Shown: positions 25,784 to 33,716 of the stretch, in pieces
Layout: every line of letters begins with the position of its first letter
How positions within the stretch are numbered: the stretch's first letter is position 1
Notes under the pieces: model-generated
Seen by the model: the letters and a program-made list of their open reading frames with translations, nothing else
Database searches by the model: none
Told to the model about the DNA's origin: nothing
From: a virus
Strand: one strand, 5' to 3'
Virus record (IMG/VR): IMGVR_UViG_3300032294_002797
Location: 159,303-223,302 of that record
DNA: 64,000 bases
Position numbers and translations under genes: made by a program

Positions 25784-25955
25784 TCTCCCAGTCTTCCCAA
25801 AGTTCTTCTGCTCTTAGTTGTTGTTTTTTTTGTTTGAACTGTTTTTTAAGTTTATTGCGATCTTTAGATTCTACAATACCGTCATCTCTAGCATCGAGAT
25901 GCTTTTTCTTAAAACTGTCTCTTCTCTGAATTTTTCTATCGTTTTCTTCGTTCAT
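25770..25955 (-). CDS. small highly charged helical protein
   Basis: 61 residues, one long basic/acidic helix (RNKLKKQFKQKKQQLRAEEL). First gene after the promoter at 25.97 kb. GAAAGATCG lies upstream of the ATG. No family recognised. Confidence 0.55.
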   Translation of the reverse strand: MNEENDRKIQRRDSFKKKHLDARDDGIVESKDRNKLKKQFKQKKQQLRAEELWEDWENEIS

Positions 25956-25971
25956 ATCGATCTTTCATATA

Positions 25972-25999
25972 ATTATACAACAACCGGGGAATGGGTCAA
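25972..25999 (-). promoter_or_regulatory. sigma70-type promoter
   Basis: TTGACC, 16-bp spacer, TATAAT on the minus strand, 17 nt upstream of the 61-residue gene. It is the leftmost of the consensus promoters seen and would transcribe toward the metabolic cluster. Confidence 0.75.
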
Positions 26000-26009
26000 G
26001 AATCGTTTT

Positions 26010-26930
26010 TTACATAGTTGGTCTAATAATACCATTACCTTCGTATCTCCTTAATCCTCTATATTTAGCATTATTTAATGGCATAGTATTTTTTTTAAAA
26101 TGATCTATGTATTCTTTTTGTTGAGGTTTTGCTAAGGGATCTTTTTTTCTCAATAAGGAAAGCCATAAAGCTGCACACCCCACAGCAAAAGGAGTAGACA
26201 TACTAGTACCAGACATTACGGCATAACTATTGCCTGGTGCTGCGCTAATAATATCTGCTCCTGGGGCTAGGAAATCCAAAGAATCACCAGTACAACTAAA
26301 TTGACAAATATCTAGACTCCGATCAATTGCTCCTATACTTATAGTCTCATCATATTTAGCAGGAAAATTTATTTCATGTTTTAATCCACTATTACCGGCG
26401 GCACAAAAAATAATCACTCCCTTACCTGTAGCATATAGCAATGCTCTTTCAATGGCTAAAGAAGGATAAGTTGATCCAAGTGACATTGTTATTATATCTG
26501 CCCCATGATCTGTCGCCCATACTATAGCAGAACCGACGTTGTTATTGGAACCCATACCACTATCATCAAGTGCTTTTATAGGCATAATTTTAACTGATGG
26601 AGCCACCCCTACTATTCCTCTATTATTATTGATAGCGGCGATAGTTCCTGCAACATGAGTTCCGTGTCCATTAACATCTATGGGATCTGTATTCGGTTGA
26701 ATAATATTGTACCCGTCAACTAGATTATCTTTAATATCATCATGATTGATATCACAACCGGTATCTATTACAGCAACAGTAACTCCTACCCCATTTGTTT
26801 TAGACCAACATGTTGGAACATCGAATAATGATATAGACCAAGGGAATATTTGTCCTGCAGAAGCTGATAATCCGTATATAGGCTCTTTAATATGCGGTAA
26901 CAGTCTACATTCTTTACGATTTCTATTCAT
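26010..26930 (-). CDS. subtilisin-like serine protease (S8)
   Basis: 306 residues. The full catalytic triad is present: Asp56 in VAVIDTGCD, His89 in NGHGTHVAGT and Ser243 in SGTSMSTPFA, with oxyanion Asn180 in CAAGNSG. There is no signal peptide and no large prodomain: the mature-type domain starts within 45 residues, so it is either intracellular or active without maturation. It overlaps the secreted trypsin-like gene by 8 nt, so the two are made together. It might degrade host proteins, process virion proteins or act at lysis; the context does not decide. Confidence 0.9.
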   Translation of the reverse strand: MNRNRKECRLLPHIKEPIYGLSASAGQIFPWSISLFDVPTCWSKTNGVGVTVAVIDTGCDINHDDIKDNLVDGYNIIQPNTDPIDVNGHGTHVAGTIAAINNNRGIVGVAPSVKIMPIKALDDSGMGSNNNVGSAIVWATDHGADIITMSLGSTYPSLAIERALLYATGKGVIIFCAAGNSGLKHEINFPAKYDETISIGAIDRSLDICQFSCTGDSLDFLAPGADIISAAPGNSYAVMSGTSMSTPFAVGCAALWLSLLRKKDPLAKPQQKEYIDHFKKNTMPLNNAKYRGLRRYEGNGIIRPTM

Positions 26931-27708
26931 GGGGAGACACTTTCTCTAATAGTTGTTTATTTGTATCAATCCAATCTATATAATAGCTGATTCTTGTGTG
27001 TCCACTCTCATCTCCATAATTAGAGTCTGTTAATCTATCTGAGGCAAATACGCACGAGTGAATACCAGCTAATTTTTTATCTATAAATAATCCACCTCCA
27101 CTATCACCAGGAGTGATTAAACACTCTAATGAGGTTTTTGGTTTGTCATCATTAGTACAAATAAGTAAATGATTTTCTATCCTATTGATTATATTGGAGC
27201 CTGCTCTTTTTTTATTTGCTGGTATATTTTTATCAAACCCTGTAATAAAATTGCCGGGGGATCCGAAACCGGCCTGACTACTAACTTTTCCTACCTCGTT
27301 AGTCTCATTATAAAGATTAGGATAAAAATTAAGCTTAATAGGGATTTCTAATTTGCCGATTGCTATGTCATAAAAACCTATCTTTCCACGCAAAAATTTG
27401 TCATGTATTATAAAAGAAGAGCAGGGATAAATATTTTTATCAAATAAAACCATAGGCTTATCTGAACCATCCAAGATGTGTGCGGCGGTTAAAAAATAAT
27501 AATCTCCAATTAACACACAAGATCCACGATAAGGAGTATGTAATTCATCTTTATAATTACCGATTATAGATAATACGCATTCATGTTGCGCCCCATAATT
27601 AAGATATTCATCGTCTGATCGCACAGGATCCATAGTAATACTATAACTAGTAGTACTATATAATAAAATAGAAATACAAATAATAATTTTTAAAATATAT
27701 GTAAACAT
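26923..27708 (-). CDS. secreted trypsin-like serine protease (S1)
   Basis: 261 residues. Residues 1-23 are a signal peptide (ILKIIICISILLYSTTSYS). The triad is visible: His77 in FLTAAHILDG, Asp114 in GFYDIAIGKL and Ser203 in TPGDSGGGLF. Six or more cysteines suggest disulfides and export. Chymotrypsin-fold enzymes with signal peptides are unusual in phages. It overlaps the subtilisin gene by 8 nt and the HNH stop/start by 1 nt. Possible jobs are envelope remodelling, superinfection control or lysis (inference). Confidence 0.85.
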   Translation of the reverse strand: MFTYILKIIICISILLYSTTSYSITMDPVRSDDEYLNYGAQHECVLSIIGNYKDELHTPYRGSCVLIGDYYFLTAAHILDGSDKPMVLFDKNIYPCSSFIIHDKFLRGKIGFYDIAIGKLEIPIKLNFYPNLYNETNEVGKVSSQAGFGSPGNFITGFDKNIPANKKRAGSNIINRIENHLLICTNDDKPKTSLECLITPGDSGGGLFIDKKLAGIHSCVFASDRLTDSNYGDESGHTRISYYIDWIDTNKQLLEKVSPHE

Positions 27709-28019
27709 TATTTACTCTTTTTAAGCTTAGCATTATATGCTAGACTATCAGATACAATATCAGGATTCCAGCTTTTCCAGTTCATTAAGTGTCCAAATAT
27801 AAAATGACAATATTTATCACAAAGAGTAATTAAATTATTAGAATCTAATTCTTTGTCACTATCTATATGAACAGGAATGATATGATGAACTTCTGGATTT
27901 TTTTTCGAACCACAAGCCATGCAATTAGGATATATTTTTAGATGCTCGTTTCTGATAGATTTCCATTTAGGGGATCTATATGCTTCACGAATACGAGTAT
28001 TTAATGGCCAAATTCTCAT
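27708..28019 (-). CDS. HNH endonuclease
   Basis: 103 residues. Zinc-type HNH: C33-x2-C36 (NCMACGSKKNPEVHHIIPVH with H45-H46), DKELDSNNLITLC with Asn61 and Cys67, and C71 with GH at 76-77. It is in the same orientation as its neighbours and overlaps them by 1 nt, unlike the plus-strand homing-type genes, so it is more likely a resident phage nuclease. Phage HNH proteins of this size assist packaging or DNA breakdown. Confidence 0.8.
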   Translation of the reverse strand: MRIWPLNTRIREAYRSPKWKSIRNEHLKIYPNCMACGSKKNPEVHHIIPVHIDSDKELDSNNLITLCDKYCHFIFGHLMNWKSWNPDIVSDSLAYNAKLKKSK

Positions 28020-28023
28020 TGTA

Positions 28024-29022
28024 TTATAATGATGCGGCTATTAGGCATCCTTTAGCTACAGCGTGTAACGGATTAGTAGACATACTGATTTCGGATATTG
28101 CTAGTGGAAAATTACATTCTGTTAATTTTTGAGATAAACTTTCTATATAACCATCGGCTTGGGAAGTGCCTCCAGCAACTATAATTTTAATTGGTTTTTT
28201 AAACTTAGGCAAAGATTTATGATTACTTAATGCATAAGATAACTGTTTTGCTGTATATTCAACCAATCTTTCATAGTATGATGACACCGCGTTTAAAACC
28301 GGATTGTCATTGGGGTGTCCGACTTTAAATCCGCCCGCCTCCTTCTCGATCTGAACTACGCTATCGGGTTCCCCTGTGGCAACAGAACTCATTCTATCAA
28401 TCCAATCGCCGGATTTTGTTGTGGAGAATACAACGGTGGGCTCGCCGTTTAACATAACACATACATTAGTCATCCCGGCACCACAACTTATACCAATACC
28501 AGTATAATCATCTCTTTCTAATTCTGCATAACATAAAGCTTCGGCTTCGTTGATAGATTTAGCATCATATCCCACCTCTGATAGTATAGTTTTAACGACA
28601 TCTTCATGATATCCTACATCAAAATCATCATCTTCTTGATCTATCGGCTGTGCAGGAACGCAGAATACTAATTTTTCATTTGCTTCTGTGGCTTTTCCTA
28701 CTACTTCTTTTAAAATAAAGGCGAGTATTCGTTTAGCATCTTTTTCTTTTACTGACACCACTCCTCTATACATTGGTCTTCTTGCAGTTTCATTTCTTTC
28801 TACGGCTTTTTCTATAGCATCTTTACCCAATAAGATAAATGATCCATCCGTATCTCTGATAAAAATTTTGCCTTTTAATCCTTTTTCTATCATTTTATTA
28901 GCAACGGGGGTTGAAGGCTTAATAACATAAAAAGCATCTCTGAATTCTTTGAAAATTAAACCCTTAGAACCTTGTTCAGACATGACTATAAAAGATGTTC
29001 CTACGTCTAAACCTTTACTCAT
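28024..29022 (-). CDS. actin/ParM-like ATPase
   Basis: 332 residues. Actin-superfamily motifs: phosphate-1 GLDVGTSFIVMSE (residues 4-16), phosphate-2 YTGIGISCGAGMTNVCVMLN (~173-192) and the adenosine loop KIIVAGGTSQADGYI. KLVFCVPAQPIDQ and INEAEALCYAELERDD are the connecting strands typical of ParM/Alp/MamK relatives. The length fits prokaryotic actins. AAAGGTTAATT precedes the ATG. Such filaments position or segregate phage DNA or capsids. The membrane protein just upstream is a candidate partner. Confidence 0.8.
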   Translation of the reverse strand: MSKGLDVGTSFIVMSEQGSKGLIFKEFRDAFYVIKPSTPVANKMIEKGLKGKIFIRDTDGSFILLGKDAIEKAVERNETARRPMYRGVVSVKEKDAKRILAFILKEVVGKATEANEKLVFCVPAQPIDQEDDDFDVGYHEDVVKTILSEVGYDAKSINEAEALCYAELERDDYTGIGISCGAGMTNVCVMLNGEPTVVFSTTKSGDWIDRMSSVATGEPDSVVQIEKEAGGFKVGHPNDNPVLNAVSSYYERLVEYTAKQLSYALSNHKSLPKFKKPIKIIVAGGTSQADGYIESLSQKLTECNFPLAISEISMSTNPLHAVAKGCLIAASL

Positions 29023-29024
29023 AA

Positions 29025-29321
29025 TTAACCTTTCATATCTTTTAATTTATTAATTGATGATATTATATCCAGAGACACTTCTTTGTTTTCTGTGATGGTG
29101 TCATATTTTTTTTCCAAACTATTGGTATTAATTGATCCTACCACTTTTGTTTCGTCGATTGATACTTTAGGAGTAGTATTTTGACCTATTTTTTTAGATG
29201 ATGTGACTCTACTCTCTATAGTTATACACATATTTTTACCAATGAAAATACCTCCAATAAACAATAATAATTGTAATGAAGAAAAAATTAAGTATAAAAT
29301 AATACTAATATTATATTCCAT
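29025..29321 (-). CDS. single-pass membrane protein, candidate actin-like partner
   Basis: 98 residues from MEYNISIILYLIFSSLQLLL. One N-terminal membrane helix ending GGIFIG is followed by a polar cytoplasmic-type tail with a short helix SLDIISSINKLKDMKG. Its stop is 2 nt from the actin-like start. A start at 29369 is also possible; neither has a clear ribosome site. The partner role is inferred from adjacency only. Confidence 0.55.
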   Translation of the reverse strand: MEYNISIILYLIFSSLQLLLFIGGIFIGKNMCITIESRVTSSKKIGQNTTPKVSIDETKVVGSINTNSLEKKYDTITENKEVSLDIISSINKLKDMKG

Positions 29322-29395
29322 GAATAAATAAATTGATAAGGGTGTATATCTTATTAGATTTTTTTGCATTATTACTATAATACACTAAATAAGCC

Positions 29396-29728
29396 ATGCT
29401 GACTACACAAAAATCATGGGGTGAAACTAACCTGGTATTCGATAATAGTACTGTACATGTATATATGGCTCATGTCAATAAAAAAGGATATTCTTCTAAA
29501 CATTATCATAAATATAAAAAAAATCTACTTTTTGTCCATAGTGGATCTTTATTAATTAGAAGATGGGTAGATAACGAACAGATAATAGAAACCCTATTGA
29601 AGAAAGGCGAATCTATTGTTATTCCCAATGAACAATGGCATCAATTTATTGCTCAAGAAGATACAGATCTTCTAGAAATTTATTATACGGTATTAGATCA
29701 TGAAGATATTATCAGATCTATTTTTTAG
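29396..29728 (+). CDS. cupin-fold protein
   Basis: 110 residues on the plus strand. A single cupin barrel: TQKSWGETNLVFDNSTVHVY, YSSKHYHKYKKNLLFVHSGS (motif 1 with His-x-His and a later Lys/Asn in place of Glu) and GESIVIPNEQWHQFIAQED (motif 2). The wording resembles the C-terminal cupin of mannose-6-phosphate isomerases. TATAAT lies ~15 nt before the ATG. Together with the next gene it forms a two-gene island against the general direction of transcription, which suggests insertion of a cargo unit. Confidence 0.7.
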   Translation: MLTTQKSWGETNLVFDNSTVHVYMAHVNKKGYSSKHYHKYKKNLLFVHSGSLLIRRWVDNEQIIETLLKKGESIVIPNEQWHQFIAQEDTDLLEIYYTVLDHEDIIRSIF

Positions 29729-30359
29729 GAATCATTCACTCGATGTGAGTCATTTTTTTCTATTTGCTAATACAGAATATAGTAAAAATACAGAAAAACA
29801 ATTGTGGGAATCGTCTGCGTTTTTAAGCAAGAAATCTATTTGTATATTATTTAATTTAGCAAAGCCCTTGGACTACTATAGTATAGTTCAAAAACATGCA
29901 AATAAATGGATTTTTTTTCGGCTATTAGCAGACAATACAAATAATACTTATTATAGAAATTTGGATTTACTAAATTTGTATGATTTTCAAAAATTTTTTT
30001 TAATACCAGATATGTATGACGCTATCTATTTTGGCCCTAAAAAACAAGCGATATTAGAAACAATATCATATATTAAACAAAAGAATATAGACATAACAAA
30101 AATGAATCATATGGATATAAATAATAAAGTGCTGGAATCTGTCAAATCTTTATATCCAATCCAAGAAAATAAAGGAACTATGAGTAGTGGATTATGGACT
30201 TATCTATATCTGAAAACAAAATATCCCTTATCAAAATTTACTTTAATAGACTATGCTTTAAATATGAAATCTGCTTATCATAATTCGTTATTTGAACAGG
30301 GATTTATATTATCAGAAATATTGAGCAACCAATGTGAATACATTGGCGATCATTTATGA
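29700..30359 (+). CDS. unknown protein, possible GT29-like glycosyltransferase
   Basis: 219 residues, overlapping the cupin gene by 29 nt. The N-terminus has SHFFLFANTEYSKN, and the middle has YDAIYFGPKKQAILETISYI. The C-terminal stretch TMSSGLWTYLYLKTKYPLSK followed by FTLIDYALNMKSAYHN and ...EQGFILSEI is reminiscent of the sialyltransferase-like (GT29) pattern TG...Y......HxxxxE. I would not assign activity. Convergent with ruvB, overlapping its end by 6 nt. Confidence 0.6.
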   Translation: MKILSDLFFRNHSLDVSHFFLFANTEYSKNTEKQLWESSAFLSKKSICILFNLAKPLDYYSIVQKHANKWIFFRLLADNTNNTYYRNLDLLNLYDFQKFFLIPDMYDAIYFGPKKQAILETISYIKQKNIDITKMNHMDINNKVLESVKSLYPIQENKGTMSSGLWTYLYLKTKYPLSKFTLIDYALNMKSAYHNSLFEQGFILSEILSNQCEYIGDHL

Positions 30360-31259
30360 TGATAAAATTCTACCTTTAGACGTTCTAACAATATATCCCA
30401 TTCGTACTAAGAATGGTTCCACGGTATTTTCTATGGTCTCTACTGCTATGCCAGTCATTGCAGAAATACTTTTAACTCCTAGAGGAGAACCCTTCATCTT
30501 TTTCAGAGCATCTAGATATAATCTATCATGCATATCTAAACCATTTTGATCTATACCCTGATCTTTAAAGATTTTGTCTATATCTACAGTTTGATCTTTA
30601 TAATAAGATACATAATTTTTATACCAACTCAATCTAGCATTAAGAATACGAGGAGTACCCTTGCTTCTTTTAGCAATTTCAATCAGATGACTATCATCAA
30701 TCATTAGTCCAAGTTTATTTGCGTTCAACCTTGCAAGTTTAGCTAATTCATCGCTGTTATAATAAGATAGGTGTTCTTTAATTGTAAATCTATCATAAAA
30801 AGGCTGACTTAAGCTGCCTCCACTTGTGGTTGCTCCAGCGATAGTAAATTGTGGAAGATCGATGGTTTCTGGACGGTCTTTATCATCCTCTCCCTTTACT
30901 GTGATATTAATAGCAAAATCTTCCATTACAGGATAAAGAAATTCTTCTACAATTTTTGGTAGTCTATGAATTTCGTCAATAAACAAAAGAGATCTTGGAG
31001 CAATACCCATGAGATAAGGCAGAAGATTTTTTACGCTACGGATATTAGCTGCGTTGACTGTATAGAGATTAACACCTAGTTCATTAGATATTGCTTGTGC
31101 TATAGTGGTTTTACCAAGACCAGGAGGCCCATCAATTAGAACATGAGGTAAAACTCCGTCCGATTCCTTGCATCCGTGAATAATAATTTTTAGTCTGTCG
31201 ATAACAGATGATTGTCCAATAATTCCATCAAAACTAGACGGTCTTAGATTGTTAGCCAT
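30354..31259 (-). CDS. ruvB: RuvB-like Holliday junction branch-migration ATPase
   Basis: 301 residues versus ~335 for bacterial RuvB. The start LRPSSFDGIIGQ is the RuvB N-terminus. Walker A is GPPGLGKTT (44-52), Walker B LLFIDEIHRL (91-100) and sensor 1 IAGATTSGGSLSQPFYDRF. The C-terminal winged helix carries KGSPLGVKSISAMTG, ETIENTVEPFLVRMG and RTSKGRIL, diagnostic of RuvB rather than clamp loaders. Its start overlaps a gene for a protein with a RuvA domain-III-like tail, indicating a working pair. Role: motor for Holliday or replication-fork remodelling. Confidence 0.9.
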   Translation of the reverse strand: MANNLRPSSFDGIIGQSSVIDRLKIIIHGCKESDGVLPHVLIDGPPGLGKTTIAQAISNELGVNLYTVNAANIRSVKNLLPYLMGIAPRSLLFIDEIHRLPKIVEEFLYPVMEDFAINITVKGEDDKDRPETIDLPQFTIAGATTSGGSLSQPFYDRFTIKEHLSYYNSDELAKLARLNANKLGLMIDDSHLIEIAKRSKGTPRILNARLSWYKNYVSYYKDQTVDIDKIFKDQGIDQNGLDMHDRLYLDALKKMKGSPLGVKSISAMTGIAVETIENTVEPFLVRMGYIVRTSKGRILSS

Positions 31260-31689
31260 TATTTCTTATCTCCAATAGGGTGTTTTTAATCCAAATAGAT
31301 ATATCTTCAGTAGGTTGTTTAATGTAAGCAGAAGTTAATGCATCGATAGCCTCTTGTTTTGTAAAACCAAGATCAACTAAACAAGGTATTGCTTTATTTA
31401 GTAAACTTTCATTTGGCTTTGGCTGATTAGGGTTTTTAATCTCTGGCTTTTCCGGCGTTTTGCTTGAATCATCTGGTTTCAGTAACTTGTCATCATATAT
31501 AATTTTAAGAGTTTTTATTTTTTTGGGCTTAAAAACCGTACCGCAATCACAAACAATTTTAAAATTTTTGGTTTGAGTTTCTAATAAAGACAACCAATGT
31601 TCGTATCCGCAGTTGTTGTTTGGACATCTATATTTTAGATGAACATCTAAACTAATTGGTTTTTGGTTTTTTATTGATTTTGTTATCAT
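31252..31689 (-). CDS. zinc-ribbon protein with RuvA domain III-like C-terminus
   Basis: 145 residues. Cysteines C22, C27, C47 and C49 (RCPNNNCGYEHW; VCDCGTVFKP) form a zinc ribbon. A disordered proline/lysine linker (~70-95) leads to LLNKAIPCLVDLGFTKQEAI and DALTSAYIKQPTEDISIWIK, which follows the RuvA domain III pattern (A-x2-AL-x2-LG[YF]-x4-A). In bacteria that domain contacts RuvB. The RuvA DNA-binding OB and HhH domains are missing. It overlaps ruvB by 8 nt. It is probably a loader or adaptor for the phage RuvB, the zinc ribbon taking over substrate binding (inference). Confidence 0.7.
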   Translation of the reverse strand: MITKSIKNQKPISLDVHLKYRCPNNNCGYEHWLSLLETQTKNFKIVCDCGTVFKPKKIKTLKIIYDDKLLKPDDSSKTPEKPEIKNPNQPKPNESLLNKAIPCLVDLGFTKQEAIDALTSAYIKQPTEDISIWIKNTLLEIRNNG

Positions 31690-32077
31690 CTTCTTTTACC
31701 CAAAAAACGAAATCGTTCAAATCATCATCATAAGCAGATTCGATTAAGCCTCTTTTATTTAAGTTAGATAAAATATTACTGACTAGTCTTGCGTTTAAAG
31801 CCTCTAGTATATCTGTAAATATTTTTTCATTAACAATGTATCTAATTTGTTTTGTTGTTTTGTTGGTTTGCTTGCGTGTTAAAGACTCTACGATAAGCAT
31901 AGATTCTTGCTGGCTTAATACTTCGTTCATCTCAGTTTCTTCTTCACCAGATAATTGTGTAACCATATCGGTAAAATCGTCTTGTGTTTCTTCTACTGCC
32001 TTCCCGAAACCGCTAAAGACTAATCGTCTTGCACTTTCAGTAAATTCCTCCAAGTCTTTTATTTCGTATTTTGCCAT
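31652..32077 (-). CDS. hypothetical protein, paralogue of 46766-47110
   Basis: 141 residues. SARRLVFSGFGKAVEETQDD, LSQQESMLIVESLTRKQTNK, then LNKRGLIESAYDDDLNDFVF with WVKED. The last ~75 residues share layout with the 114-residue protein at 46766-47110 (a VESVILENTD-like helix, a small domain, then AWDDEQNCMVFWYNE). This looks like a winged-helix-type fold, but no function is known. It overlaps the zinc-ribbon/RuvA-III gene by 38 nt. Confidence 0.65.
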   Translation of the reverse strand: MAKYEIKDLEEFTESARRLVFSGFGKAVEETQDDFTDMVTQLSGEEETEMNEVLSQQESMLIVESLTRKQTNKTTKQIRYIVNEKIFTDILEALNARLVSNILSNLNKRGLIESAYDDDLNDFVFWVKEDDNKINKKPKTN

Positions 32078-32082
32078 AATGT

Positions 32083-32490
32083 TTAATTCAGTATGTCGAA
32101 TAATCCTTTATAGTAATGGGGCTGTTTTATAAAGTGTATTGCATGAGATTGTATGTGGTTTATATATTGATGTTGAAGAGGGTCGCAAATAAAATATTTC
32201 TTTTTCCAAACCTGACTATTCTGATAGTTACTCCCCAAATACTGGAAGGTTTTATCCTTGCCAGTATTGGAGAAATAACTACTCACAGGAAACGACTCTT
32301 TTGGCAAATTACCAATATACCACACGTTTGGAGAATTTTCAACTAGGCCATCTAGAGCATCATATAGTATTTTCCCCCAAGCGTCCCATGCTTCTGGATC
32401 AAACTTGAAATAATGCTTATACTGACTCTCTAAATCGTCATGACTATCACCGTAGTCATCGTCACCATAGTTGTCATATTCTTCGTGCAT
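32083..32490 (-). CDS. hypothetical protein
   Basis: 135 residues. An acidic, Tyr/Asp-rich N-terminus (EEYDNYGDDDYGDSHDDLES) precedes a compact domain with FDPEAWDAWGKILYDALDGL and a His-rich end. Located 6 nt from the primase gene, so probably co-translated with it. Not recognised. Confidence 0.6.
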   Translation of the reverse strand: MHEEYDNYGDDDYGDSHDDLESQYKHYFKFDPEAWDAWGKILYDALDGLVENSPNVWYIGNLPKESFPVSSYFSNTGKDKTFQYLGSNYQNSQVWKKKYFICDPLQHQYINHIQSHAIHFIKQPHYYKGLFDILN

Positions 32491-32496
32491 TCTATG

Positions 32497-33546
32497 TTAA
32501 CCTATGCAAAATTTATCACTAAGTTGAGATGCGAGGTCTTTGGCAGCACTGGACAGAAACCGATTGTTGCTAAAGTACAGTGCTGTAGACGCTTGGTTTA
32601 GGTACTCGACCACCGTTTTTAAAAGTTTGGTCTGTGACCCATCAAGGTTTATATCCTCGTCTGGGAGCGACTCTAGCATATCATTCTGGTCAACAGGAAC
32701 GACAGGCATAGGATCACCATAAGAACGGGACTGTAATTCATTAAGAATTTTAGTAGCAACATCTGCTGATACTGGAACACCAGTTTCATCGGCTTGCTTA
32801 TAAGCCTTAGCATACCCCTTATACCATTCGTCACTACATTTATCGGGAATAATCTGTAGAGTTGCTGGCTGACCAGTAAGAGCACTCTTAAGATCGGCCA
32901 CATTAACTACTTGACCAGTGCTACCGGGAAGCAGACTTGTAAAGTACGGAGCCTTCTTTTCCCAGCCTTTACGCCACCAAGTATAAGGAACACGATAAAT
33001 CTGGTTAGGCTTAATTGCTCGTGGATCACCACCAAAATAGTTAACCAGTTTCTTTTGCAAGCCATTCCAGAAAGTTTTATTTGAACCAATCATTTGGCGA
33101 CTAGCATCATCAAAAATCCAGTAGCACTGATACCCATTACGAGTATCAACAACCCAACTTGGCTTGACCGGAAACTCATTAATCTTTTTGAGGAACTGCT
33201 TCTTCTTTGTCATCACAACACTAGGTTTGAAATAGTTACCTTCGTTATCTCGACCAGCATCCATATCACAAAAACAACAAGTAAACTCTTTAATAGCATA
33301 TAGTTTACGTCCGCCATTTACATAAAAATAAACATCAGAACTATTATTGATATTAGCATTAATAGCCTCGTCAAGAGTATTAGTATGATACATATTACTA
33401 ATCTTTTTACGAGGATTACCATTATGGCAAAAAATATTATTTTGCTTGAAAGAATTCAAGAAACGATTTCTCTCAATAACATTGCCATTAGCAAAAACAT
33501 TGTTATCGTTTGAAAAAGGGTTAAATCCAAGATTATCATTAAACAT
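32497..33546 (-). CDS. AEP-type primase (RepB-primase-like)
   Basis: 349 residues. The archaeo-eukaryotic primase pattern is visible: FTCCFCDMDAGRD with the D-x-D at 94-96, PSWVVDTRNGYQCYWIFDDA (the strand with the sGxxhYw-type motif) and DPRAIKPNQIYRVPYTWW with the second conserved Asp/Arg. The N-terminus is Asn-rich and the C-terminus helical. No helicase domain is fused. It is likely the replication primase, sited between recombination genes and rIIB. Codon use here and in rIIA/B is slightly richer in G and C than in the small-gene block. Confidence 0.8.
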   Translation of the reverse strand: MFNDNLGFNPFSNDNNVFANGNVIERNRFLNSFKQNNIFCHNGNPRKKISNMYHTNTLDEAINANINNSSDVYFYVNGGRKLYAIKEFTCCFCDMDAGRDNEGNYFKPSVVMTKKKQFLKKINEFPVKPSWVVDTRNGYQCYWIFDDASRQMIGSNKTFWNGLQKKLVNYFGGDPRAIKPNQIYRVPYTWWRKGWEKKAPYFTSLLPGSTGQVVNVADLKSALTGQPATLQIIPDKCSDEWYKGYAKAYKQADETGVPVSADVATKILNELQSRSYGDPMPVVPVDQNDMLESLPDEDINLDGSQTKLLKTVVEYLNQASTALYFSNNRFLSSAAKDLASQLSDKFCIG

Positions 33547-33622
33547 ATTATTTCCAACTTTCCTGTGTACTATCTATCCAGATATTGGGACAGCAACCTT
33601 TACTATCATTAGCAATATCAAA

Positions 33623-33703
33623 AAGATGGTAGAGGAATCGAACCTCTATTGTAGGATAGTAAAAACTATATAGGTACTATCTTACAAGTTCCAAACACCA
33701 CCT
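33623..33703 (-). tRNA. tRNA-like sequence with abnormal anticodon region
   Basis: Minus strand. AGGTGGT and ACCATCT make a 7-bp acceptor stem with one G-T pair, and AGAGG-TTCGATT-CCTCT is a perfect T-arm. The middle does not fold as a normal tRNA: the D-arm is shortened, and a long hairpin (GTAAGATAGT paired with ACTATCCTAC around a 15-nt loop) replaces the usual 5-bp/7-nt anticodon arm. Anticodon unassigned. It may be a degenerate tRNA, a tRNA with a short insertion, or a tRNA mimic. Confidence 0.45.
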
Positions 33704-33716
33704 TAACTATTTAATT

